DNA from: Wuchereria bancrofti
Lineage: Eukaryota; Nematoda; Chromadorea; Rhabditida; Onchocercidae
Length of the DNA stretch: 64,000 bases
Direction of reading: 5' to 3'
Assembly (NCBI GenBank): GCA_005281725.1
Contig: SSBO01000009.1
Location: 7,068,303 to 7,132,302, forward strand
Positions 13,493 to 23,900 of the stretch are shown here, piece after piece. Made by a program: the position numbers and the translations under genes. The notes under the pieces were generated by a model that saw nothing but the letters and a program-made list of their open reading frames with translations, had not been told where the DNA came from and did no database searches. Within the stretch, counting starts at the first letter, position 1, and each line of letters opens with the position of its first letter.

Positions 13493-14925
13493 ATCAATTC
13501 AGCAACCCACACTTTTTTCGCCTGCTACCACTATGTGTGTTGTTGACAGCACCGGAATTGATTTTGAATGGTGACAAATCGATGTGCGTTAAAATAAGTA
13601 AAATGGAAAATGTTTGAGCAACAAAGTTGCCGCTTCTTTCCGTGTAGGACGTCAGATTGAGGAGCTGCAAAAAAATTCATCTTAAATTTAATAATTCAAT
13701 AGTTGCGGTTTCTTTTGAACACCTAACCATACATTGTTCAGTTCATTTAAAACGGTGAAAATGAGTGCGCGATCAAAAATGGTATTAAAATTGCAAACAG
13801 AAAGTTAATTGGAGGAACGTTTAGCAACACTGCTTTTTCCTCTATTCTCCATTTTTTCTAAAGTGCCTCATATGCGTAGAACTGTTCTATCTATTTGAAG
13901 TTAAGGTCGAAAATTGGAAAATTTATGAGAACTTTCAACAAATAAAACAACAGTTAATTTCGATAGTATTATATATATGGTATCATTACTTTTCTATGCA
14001 TTTATTGACTGCGATGAAGAAAAACCAGTCAAGAGAACATTTCGATAGATTTAAAAAGCTTAAAAGACATTCAAATATTTCGTTGTACTTATGAGTAGTT
14101 CAGAGATTAGAATGATCCAATACCGATGATCCACCAAAAGTAAGAAAGGAGCCGATGATGAGGATCGGGCGTGGTTACAACACTAATCACTTCTTCATCT
14201 TCTTAGTCATATTAATGGATTGATCACCTGCTGTTTCGAAAAAGCAATATAGAACTTGAAATGTTTTTCTCACTTATTTCATTTATGTTCAAAAGATCAA
14301 ACAAAATCTCTGGAAATTCATAGTCCTTTTCGTCGATGGGCGTATCTCTACATCAATGAAACTTAATTTAGTATGTATAAAGCGATCTTATTATGAGCCT
14401 AAGAATTTGCCGCAAACACAGTATGTATGAATGAAGTTCGTTTTCGGGTTGAGATTATTTGATTTTATGCAGTTGGCGTAGAAATGCACCAGCAGTACGT
14501 TTTAACCACAGAAGTTGAACTAAATCAAAGGGTAGCACTCTCAAAGTAGTTGCATGGATGTTTTGTGATAAACGTAAAAATAGGCCTATAAAGGAGACTG
14601 ATAGAAGACACTCAGGTGATAAAGAGGCATTTGCGATTGATATGAAGCATTGGTAGAAAAGCTGCAGTAAATGATGAACTTACCGAAGTGGGAGTGTGGT
14701 CAGTAGAGATATATGGGGAGGGGTGAAGCAGGAGAAGTGGGAGGAGTAATATTACGATAAAAAATGGAAAGCAGGAAGAGATAATGAAGTTTAGGCCGGT
14801 CGATAACAGGGTAACGAAAAGGGGAGCTGCAAATTTGGAAACCGATCGGCTGCTAGCTGATCATTAAACACGTATTACCTACCATTTTAGTTTTATAAAG
14901 CAAGAAAGATGGACGTCTTCGTTCC

Positions 14926-15106
14926 TAATAATGATGATAATAATGATTTTGATGATGATGACGATTTTAATGATGATAATAATAATAATAATGATAGTGG
15001 TGATGGTGATGATAATGATAGTGATCACTGCTCGAAATAGTAATTCCTGTCCAATGTGTACATATATATATATATATATGTGTGTAGAGGTAGGTAGGTA
15101 GGTAGA
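14926..15106. repeat. compound microsatellite (GAT/AAT, TA, TG, GTAG)
   Basis: Imperfect GAT and AAT triplets run from about 14926 to 15020, followed by (TA)n with TG at about 15060-15085 and (GTAG)n at about 15090-15106. A 79-codon minus-strand frame here is only the translated repeat (runs of Ile). Confidence 0.85.
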
Positions 15107-15154
15107 GATGCAGGACATATCAGTGTCTAGGACGGCGCCACTCTCGACTTGTTT

Positions 15155-15385
15155 TCATGGTGATGAGAGCTTAAAAGGTAGGCTTGTCAACTCAGCACAG
15201 AAGGTGCTCGATGGTACCGGACCAGCATAGCATGATATCATCGCGGCTGAACCACGCTTTCTGTGCATGGCTTTTGGCAGAGCACCAAGTCGCGGCATGT
15301 CGCTGATGTTGCTAATCCAGTTGTGCTCTTGTCCACCGTGAGAACATTTCGGTAGAACAAAGTAGTCCCATCCTGAAAATGCCAT
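15155..15385 (-). CDS. exon-like GC-rich island, unidentified
   Basis: About 230 bases stand out from the surrounding AT-rich spacer by higher GC and lack of homopolymers. On the minus strand the island follows a good acceptor (GCATTTTCAG, ending near 15374). From there one frame reads DGTTLFYRNVLT... and stops near 15240 with three cysteines. A second frame reads GWDYFVLPKCSHGGQ... and stops at 15155. Neither peptide is recognised, the two frames cannot be separated by eye, and no partner exon was found upstream. It may be a terminal exon of an unfound gene, a non-coding exon or a degraded copy. Confidence 0.25.
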   Translation of the reverse strand: MAFSGWDYFVLPKCSHGGQEHNWISNISDMPRLGALPKAMHRKRGSAAMISCYAGPVPSSTFCAELTSLPFKLSSP

Positions 15386-17140
15386 CGAGAGTTGAGAAAA
15401 GGGTGATAAGTAGGAAAACTGTATGTCACTTGTTACTTATCTTTATATCTGAAGTGCATTTTTTAACTTAACTGGAACTCGAAGAAATATGAAAAATATA
15501 TATTCAATGATATATTTCTACTGCTTCCTTAAAGTTCTCTTATGTAAATTCTAATTAAACTCTTCCGCATCACAGTTATTGCAAATAATATGTTAAGTGG
15601 TTTTTTTTATTGTTGCACTGAAGCAATTCGCAAAATATTTTGAATTGTTTTCAATCAGTTCCTTTTCACCTTTAATTAATTACTTCGGCGACGAACTGTC
15701 TTCCTCCATGACAAAGGAATCATCCCTGTTACGTTTGACATAGAGATTAAACCAATCTGTTATAATTAGACTATCAAATTGCGATTTGTTGTCACCGATA
15801 ATTTGATGAATTAAGATAATCTAAGATAAAGCATAGAATGGGCAATACCAGACAGACGCCTCATTTCGCAGACACCTTACACGAGCTTCATTGGCTCCAA
15901 ATTGTTTTTAAAGAATTCCTTTTTTTTGCATTCTTAAGAAAAGAAAAAAGATTTGCTTCGAAGTTTCGAAAATCATCAGTTATTAAATTCAGGTTTCAAT
16001 CATTTCAAATTAATTTCCTATTGTTATTCGAATTGTTCGCTTCGATCTCTGAAAAGTTTATTGCAATAGAAAGATGAATGTCTGATTAATTGATTAATTA
16101 ATTCTAATGTAGTATAAAGATAAATGAAATAAAATTTAAGATATTTTCATCCTTAATTTTAACTTTCCCTTAGTTCCAATTTTAAACATTTCAATATGAA
16201 GAAGAATTTATCATGACTTAAGCAGTTGTCAATTATTGTCAAATATATTTGATCTTCAGGTATTCTCGAGAGAGTTATCGCAGGTCAGAAGGATTACGTA
16301 AGAAAACTCCTCTTCCCATCCCATTCAATATTTTTAGCATAATTACAAGTACTTTAACAACGCCTGGTAAAGTGAAGTCGTTTCTTTGCCTCAAATTTAT
16401 CTGCATTATCATTTCCAAATTTTTGTCTTTAGTAATAAACTGGAAAACTAAGAATTGCATCTAAGGGAAAAGGAAAAATAATAAATCGATCTTTATAGAC
16501 AAGCTTGAATTATAAATGAGTTTTAAGAAGTATTAATATGCTAATTGAAATAAACAAATTAAAGATTTTATTCCACAGAGGTCAACGACCAAAAAATAAA
16601 GGGCTAAAAGCCTTTTTTGTTTACTGTAATTAAATTCAAGAAAAAGCATGAAACAATTCTTTAGTAAAATTAATACACATAACCTTACAAGACATTCTCT
16701 TACGCCGCAATTTGCATATTTCAAATCAAATTAGCTTATACTGTGTTGAATCGTAATTATAATGCAGTAATTCTGCATTCTTCAGTGTAATATACAATTA
16801 TGATATATTATGCTAAGTTTGGGATTCTAAAGGAATCACATATTATAACTTTTTGAAAAGTAATTGCGCTCGATGATTTCGAATATTCAGCATCGGCCGT
16901 TGAGTTTGACAATCAAAGTAGACTTAGTTGGTCTGCCATTTCTTTCGCTTACTAATAATAATAGCATTCATTTCCAATTATTCTGCTGATCAGTTAAATT
17001 TCTCCAAAATTGTTTCACGCATTATGTAAAAGAGGACTAGCATTTCTGTTTAGATTTCAAGCTAGATCAAGTTGAACAGAGAATAGGAGCGAAATGAAAT
17101 CAAAAAGCAATTCGCTTATTAGTAATGACAACTAGAACAG

Positions 17141-18818
17141 TTAGGTTCCCGAATATGGGCTGAAGGCATAACAGGTTATGTCATTGTTCGAGTGTTGACA
17201 AAAAGTATCAGTGTATGCAATATAAGAAAAATCGCTTTCCGAACAGATTACATTGAATTTCTTGAATAATTTCTCCTCAGCTGCCCGTTGGATAGAACGT
17301 TTACTAGTAGTTGCATCTTCAGTCATATTCTAAAATCTTTAAGAATTAGTACTAGTTAATGAATTAAAATGAATAAGGGATTGATTATTAAATGTGAACA
17401 CCTTCAAACTTTTGTCTAATCGTTCTGATATGTCAAATTTTGTCATAATAGTCAGGTAAAATGCAAAGTATATGCATATAGAAGAGTTTGACTTCAGATT
17501 TTTTTAACAAATTACAGGAGCAAAATCCTTGAAATTTATAATACAAATAGATTAGTCAAAAAAAATCTATTAAACTAGTAAAGTAACTTCTGACGTAAGA
17601 AGTAAAAGGTTATTCGGCAAAATGCTCCATAAATAAAGCAGAAAAAGTATATTTTGTAGCAAGAATTCCTAATTCAGAAATTTCTATAAACAGTTTCAGG
17701 ACAGGAACGTATCTTAATTCAATCGAAATATTCGATCTAATTTCTTACAAAATACTAAAATCTACTGGAATAACAATTAAATTATAGCATACTTCAAATT
17801 TTTAATTAGTTTTTTTTTTAATTTTTTGCTCAATTTTTTTTAACTTGTTCTTCTGTTCTTTTTCGAGCTTCAAACTTCAAGACAAAATTCCATGAAATGA
17901 AATCTTGAAAAATGAACAAATGAACCTGAACCAATAAAACTTCAACAAACTGTTGTTGACCAGGGACAAATATTGACCACCAGTTACTGTTTCAGGATCA
18001 TTTCGATTATTTTTACGATGGTATTTTAATAATTTCTTAAAACTTGAAGTGCGAGTGTTTGTGTACCTCTTCCATAATTGATTTCAAAACTGGATCATTG
18101 CATTTGGAGTGGTCTTCCAAATCAGCAACAAGTGAAGCTGAAAATATCTTGGCACCGTGTATCCTCATTTGAGAGTACATGCAAGGCGTAACGCATGTGC
18201 AACAACAGTCGTTAATCACTGGTATCGTATATGTCGGTGTCAGCTCCGGGGCCTTCAATACGATGAGAAATAGTGTCTTTTGATTATGATAATCTTTTAA
18301 AAATATAAATCCAAAATTGAGTATATTTTGAGCATATTCTACTTGATTATTTATATATAGTTTTGTTAGGGTGCACTTACCGGAATAGGACAGATAGGCA
18401 TTGGAGGTGGCGGTGGACATGGTGGAAGTGACGGTGGACACGGTGGAGGTGGTGGAGGGGGCGGTGGTGGTGGTGGGCAAATTATTGGTGGTGGACATAT
18501 TGGTGGTGGGGGACAAGGAGGAGGTAGAGGTGGGCAGATTACCGGAGGAGGAGGTGGTGGACATATTGGTGGTGGGGGACAAAGGGGAGGTAAAGTGGGA
18601 CAAATTACTGGAGGTGGAGGTAGTGGACATACTGGCGGTGGAGGACAAGGAGGAAGTGGAGGGGGGCAAGTTAGAGGAGGGAGAGGTGGTGGACATGGAA
18701 CTGGTATGCATGGCTTGCATCTGTATGGCATGCAAGGTATTGCAACGGGGCAACAACCGAATGTATTACAGACATCCCAAATTTGCATAAATACGATTGT
18801 GAGCATCAGTAGTTCCAT
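17141..18818 (-). CDS. secreted Cys/Pro-rich protein with C-terminal ground-like domain
   Basis: Ground-like (GRL) proteins are nematode secreted proteins of the hedgehog-related superfamily, usually expressed in epidermis and other cuticle-facing cells. Their role is not firmly settled. Predicted exons, in minus order, are 18818-18381, 18252-18067 and 17329-17141. All are in phase 0, giving 270 residues. Residues 1-20 form a signal peptide (MELLMLTIVFMQIWDV). A C-P repeat block follows to about residue 146 (ICPPPPPPVICPPLPPPCPP and variants). The ground-like domain spans about residues 150-265: INDCCCTC, then SKCNDPVLKSIMEE|N spanning the exon junction, RAAEEKLFKKFNVICSE, DFSYIAYTDTFCQH and ITCYAF, which is the family's C-terminal signature. 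The acceptor before exon 2 (TTGAAG) is weaker than usual. The donor GTAAGT of exon 1 is strong. A glycine-rich frame on the + strand over the repeat is a mirror of the proline repeat. Confidence 0.88.
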
Positions 18819-19388
18819 GATCTAAAACCGAATTGAAATTGAAATTAAAATTAGGTTAGCTAGTGAAGATTATGAGAAGGCTGCTTATTTCTAATCTTTC
18901 AAGAAAAATTTCATCTTAACCTTATCAATTTGATGCTGTCTTTTTTAGTCTCGTAAGGATTAATAAAGAGATTACAATTTATTGCATATGATCATCTCTG
19001 ATGTCAATGTCGGTTACAATGGTTTTGTTTAATGTAACAATAGATAAATGATTTTACTATTTTCAAAGCTATTTGAAATAACGTGCGTTAAGCTTCTGAC
19101 GATTTAAGAAATTCCCATTTGGATTTCTTAATCTAAACAGGTTTAATGTTTTCCTGGTTTAAAGAGAGAAAATTTTAGAAAATAGCAATTTTTTAACAAA
19201 TATTTGAAAGTGAAACACAATAATGTCATTTTCAAAATAGATTTTTGATCTAGAGTAGATCGAGACCTTAGTACTACTAGGTCACGGGTTGTTTTCTGTG
19301 ACTGTAAAGGAAAATTCGCAGTAAAAATATAAATTGAAATAATCTTTTGTTCTACCGTGATCACTGTTTCTAAATGAAATAGTAAGAG

Positions 19389-19543
19389 TAATAAATAATA
19401 ATAATAGTAATAATAACAATAATAATAATAATAATAGTAGTAATAATAATAGTAATAATAATAATAATAACAACAATAATAATAGTGATAATAATAATAA
19501 TTAATAATAATATTGGCGATTAATAATAATAATAATAATAAAA
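19389..19543. repeat. AAT/AGT trinucleotide repeat
   Basis: About 155 bases of imperfect (AAT)n with AGT, AAC and GAT variants, starting AGAGTAATAAATAATAATAA. It opens long artefactual reading frames on the minus strand. Confidence 0.9.
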
Positions 19544-19914
19544 CATTAATAAACGAATTTGAGACGCAGATGTACTTCACTGTTAAATATATTTCAAACA
19601 TTATAGTTGATAGATGTAAAAAAAAAAAAGAATTGCAACGATTATCAGCACAACAAGTAATTATGATGTTGGAGCCATTTCTAGTGCTCAGCTAGAGAGT
19701 GGAGTTGACTGCAAGAATTGCAAGTTACGAATATGAGTAGAATGGCGCAGAAGGTCTTTAAGAAGTACTACTGATCGTCTCATAACTTCTTCCTTTCCTT
19801 TTCTTTTGCTTCTTTTGATGCTTTCAGTTGTTGAATCAGTAAAGAAATACGCCTACGGCAATTCTAGATTCAAAAATTCCTTCAGTGATAATAGCATGAT
19901 CAGTACTTTTTTGA

Positions 19915-19922
19915 TGACGTCA
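19915..19922. promoter_or_regulatory. CRE-like palindrome TGACGTCA
   Basis: A perfect TGACGTCA (context TTGATGACGTCAATG) lies about 1.1 kb upstream of the ground-like gene and 1.0 kb upstream of the TFB2M-like gene. CREB/ATF-type bZIP proteins bind this sequence. An 8-mer can occur by chance in 64 kb, so function is only inferred. Confidence 0.3.
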
Positions 19923-20906
19923 ATGATAATAGTTGTACTACAATAATCATAATAATACCAAAAAGATGAGAATGACAATAATAGATCACAAAAACATTCA
20001 ATGAATAAGTTAATTTTTTTTCTGTATTCGAATCATCCTAATCATCGTTGGTTTACCACATGTTTGGAATAAAAACCGGATTTCGTTTTTCGTTTTATTT
20101 GAGAAAAAAAAGTGGAAAGCAAATAGAACCGAATTATAAGACTTTCAGATATATTTAATGACGACAATTTTACAGTCTTTCTTCACACATTATTTGGAGA
20201 AAAATCTTCCATGAATAACAAAACGAATGAAATTAGAATTTAAATAAAAGTAAATATGAGATGAGTAATACTCAATGCCATTCTCAATGCTATTTTAAAA
20301 TAACACCCGAAGGCAATTTAATGTAATCATTCCAAAATTCCGAATCATTTTTTTCGATTGTTGATAAAAAGCAACAATGGAATACTATTTAAACGGTAAT
20401 TCGCAAGTGGCTGCAAACTTTCTAAATAATACGCCCATATTTTACGCCGTTAGCGAGTTTTTCAATCTCATTGCAATTTTTATGTGACATTTTTCAGCTA
20501 CTGAATGCAATATTTCAATTTTACTAACAAAAACTTCTCATTTACTAAATTGAAATTGTTTGTTTCGCACTTAAAATAAATGAAATCGTTGATAATAATT
20601 ACATTCTTATCATTTCACTCATTGATAAAAGATTTAGGTTTGTGAGTAATTTGAGATGTCTGAAGCATATTTGATTTGACAAATGGATGGATCAAATCTC
20701 TGACTCAGCAAAAACACACCATCCTGGACAGTGCAATTCGCGTCCTAACGCTATAATTGGATTACGGTATTTCTTGCTTTTTCTGGAATGGAAATGCTTG
20801 CTTTTGGATACGTGTAAATGCGTGGAGTATTACATGTGTAGCGTATTTTACTTAATATAATTTCAGAGTTGTACAGATAAAAATTATCTGGAAAGATAGC
20901 GTAAAG

Positions 20907-23900
20907 ATGTTTCTAAGTGCAATTCAGAAGTGTTGCAGTGCATTCGCATGCACTTCTACACTCGCTCCAGGAACTGCATCACATTCAGGCCTGCACTTGC
21001 AGTCAGATTCAGTACCATTTGATCAGTGCCATTCGATTGATGCTTGTCTAAAAACAGAGGTTTGTCTATTCATTTCGTAATCATACTTGAGATAATGATT
21101 GAGTAATGTCACTACTCGAATTTCTTCTTTGATGTGATAACACAATTTTTGGAGTTCCCTAGAGGCTATTGATGTGATAACATAGTTATTCGGATTCATT
21201 CAGTTATGCTAATCTCTTTTGTTTACTGCGACATTTACATACGTTTCATTTCGCAACTTTACGAAATTATCAAAGTTAAAACGCATTATGATCTGCAAGT
21301 TTAGGAATTTCGCTTTTAATTCACATTGTTACATTAATTTGGCGATTCTTAATAGTTGTTTTTGAATACAAATTATTTTTCTAGTATTTCCTAATTTTTC
21401 TAGTAATTTTTTTCTAGTATTTTTTTTCTAGCCTTCGTTCAAAAGAAATTCTCATGGTCTGCAAAATGAAAAATCACTGGTTATGAAAAATTTTCCGGAA
21501 TATCCTGAAAATGATAAATTTCGGATTCCGAGGGAAAATTCTGAAAAACATCCTGAAAAGCGGAATTTGGCACAGTCCATTTCACGAAAAGAATTCTATG
21601 TACGGGAAAACGAAGTTAAAATGGCAAGAAATACAGGCATTGGCATCGGTGACGAAAAAATGGAAAGTAGGCTTATAGAGTTTTACATGACAAATGCAGA
21701 AATGTAAATAAACAAAAATTCCTAATCTTATTTTGTTACATCAGGAACTAAAAGGAATCTACAACTTCAAAATCGGAAAGACAAAAGAAACAAAAAAGAT
21801 AATTATTGAGTTGATAAAGAGTTCTTTCCAACTCAGAAATATAGAACTAGCAAGAAGTACATATCAAAATATAAAACTGTTAAGGAGTCCTAATTCTAGT
21901 GCTAATTAGGTAATTAAGAATTGGTGTGATCAGCAAATTTTGTGAACAGATAAACTTGTGTTTCACTATGCTAAAGATTTTAAGAAAAGAGCTTCTGTAC
22001 GCATACTTTGATACTTTGTGATCAAATTTATTTTTTTTTTTAGCATATCTGATGAATGCTCTACTTTCGAAATCTCCGGATGGAAGTACGCTCAATGGTA
22101 TGAATATTGCTGTGTTTGATTTGCATTCAAGACGTTTTGTTGAGCGATTGCTAAATGCTGGTGTTTCTAGTCTTTCCATTATTGAAACGTCTCAGTGTGA
22201 AGCTCAAAAAGCGAAGGTTCGTTTTCTTTTTTGGTTTTGAAAACTATTAAGTTCGAATGAAGTAATATTGATTCATTGCGCACGGGTTTCTCCTATTCTG
22301 TATTTAATTTCATTAAAGATAAAACTGTTTCGAGAGGGACTTCTTTCGATCACGATAATAAATAAAAATACTTTTTCAACTTGTTTTTTGAGTTAATTTT
22401 AGAGTTGACAGTTTATTTCTTTGTTTTGAACGAATTGTAACATTATATATATTAGTGATGAGTGGGGAATGAACTGGACTACTCACTGTAGGCAGCTTTT
22501 CGTTTCTTTTTTACTGAGATTTAATTTTCCTTTTTTTTTATTTCTGAAATCCTGTTTAGTAATTATTTATATTTAACATTCACATCCATATTTATTATCA
22601 TTTATTTGATTGCTAACTTGGATTCACATGTGGTATGTAATGCAATTTTATTGGTGGCCAGTACTCACTGTTCTGTTCATTATTATCATAAAAGGAATAA
22701 TTTCCTACTACTTAAAATACAAGTTACAACATCTTTACTTATTATCAATATTTCATCCTTGTTTTCTTGAATTTAACGGTTCTTATATTTCATTCATCTT
22801 TAAATTGACTTTCAATTATCGTATCATTTGGCGTCTGCTAAGTGTGAATCTAGAAAAAATGTAACTACAAAAAACTATATTTTAAATATGTTAATTTAAA
22901 TATGTTAATCTAAATATTTAAATTTTAAATATTTTCTAGTGACATTTTTGATTTAGTAAGTTTACTGTACCGAATTTACACATACATTTTAGAACAACAA
23001 AAGATGACATTTTATGTTGCTATTTCGAAGTTTTCTCATCTATTATTTCTTAAAATAGATGCTGTCAGTTTCGCTCCGACATTCAGCAGTAATAATTTTC
23101 CTGCTTACCTTGACTTCGTGATTTTCTTCACATATAATGTTTTGTGCAATGAAGGAAAGTGATGAAGAAAACTCCTTCTTTTATTGAATTTTTAAAAAAT
23201 TCATAAATTCTAGGTGATACTTCTGAGTTTACTGTGAGAAATTAACACCAATATTTCATTTCTAGAGTGAAAAATGTTTCTAGAATCTTGAATATTCTTT
23301 ATTCCCAATTTATTTATTGAACTATATCTACTTAAATGGGTTTGATTTCTGTGTCCCTTGTTATGGATGCAGCATTTAACCCATTTCGTCGGTGCGGATT
23401 TTTTTCGTTTTAATATGTGTTTTTGAAATTTATTGCCAAAAGTGATTAAGCTAAGTGTTGCAATTGTAACGGTTTGATAAGGGGTGTTTTTTACCACCGA
23501 GAACTTAATTTTTAAGTTATGAACAATTTAGATTTCCTTAATGGAGATTTTTTCAAAGCAGTGGACTTACATTGAGGAGCTATATCGGGAGTAAAATGAA
23601 GGATATTTTTTAATGAAGAATGTTCCCACTCTTGGATATAAAAAAAATTTTTTTGTCAGGAATCGTGAATGATGTGTTCTGTTTACGGCTGGTTGGAGAC
23701 ATACTGATAATTGTAATCTACTAGTAATAAGATTTATGAGCAGTTTATTTAGTTGCTCAAGAGGGCATTATGTTGTCCCGAAAAAAGGATTGAAACAGAA
23801 GGTTCTGAAAATGTTTTTTCTTTATATAAATTCAGTCAATCATTACCGTTGTGATTACTGAATTGAGATGAGATAGAATGAGCACAAAAGTGTGATTGAT

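Larger units (their letters stand above)
13493..17140. other. spacer between the DAN-like and ground-like genes
   Basis: About 3.6 kb of mostly non-coding sequence. It contains a compound microsatellite at 14926-15106 and an exon-like, GC-richer island at 15150-15385, both listed separately. Short frames at 15838-16077, 16249-16464 and 16533-16724 are AT-driven and overlap frames on the opposite strand, so I see no reason to call them genes. The left part should carry the promoter of the minus-strand DAN-like gene, and the right part the 3' region of the ground-like gene. Confidence 0.45.
18819..20906. other. shared upstream region of two divergent genes
   Basis: This 2.1 kb lies between the start of the ground-like gene (leftward) and the predicted start of the TFB2M-like gene (rightward), so it should hold both promoters. 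It contains a long AAT repeat (19389-19543), a poly-A run at 19620 and a perfect TGACGTCA at 19915-19922. No gene is supported. The 152-codon minus-strand frame at 19143-19601 is the translated AAT repeat (runs of Tyr, Leu or Ile). Confidence 0.55.

Noticed and set aside
14879..15118. 79-codon Ile-rich minus-strand frame
   Set aside because: Translation of the GAT/AAT and TA repeats.
18037..18756. 239-codon Thr/Ser-rich frame on the minus strand
   Set aside because: Its first half is the proline repeat read in another frame. Only the part from about 18252 to 18067 is used, as exon 2 of the ground-like gene.
18401..18825. Val/Gly-rich frames on the + strand over the ground-like gene
   Set aside because: They are the mirror of the Cys-Pro repeat on the minus strand; only that strand has signal peptide, splice sites and a following domain.
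19143..19601. 152-codon Tyr/Leu-rich minus-strand frame
   Set aside because: Translation of the AAT microsatellite.
22610..22864. 84-codon hydrophobic + frame in the TFB2M-like intron
   Set aside because: Composition is that of AT-rich intron; the neighbouring exons join in phase without it.
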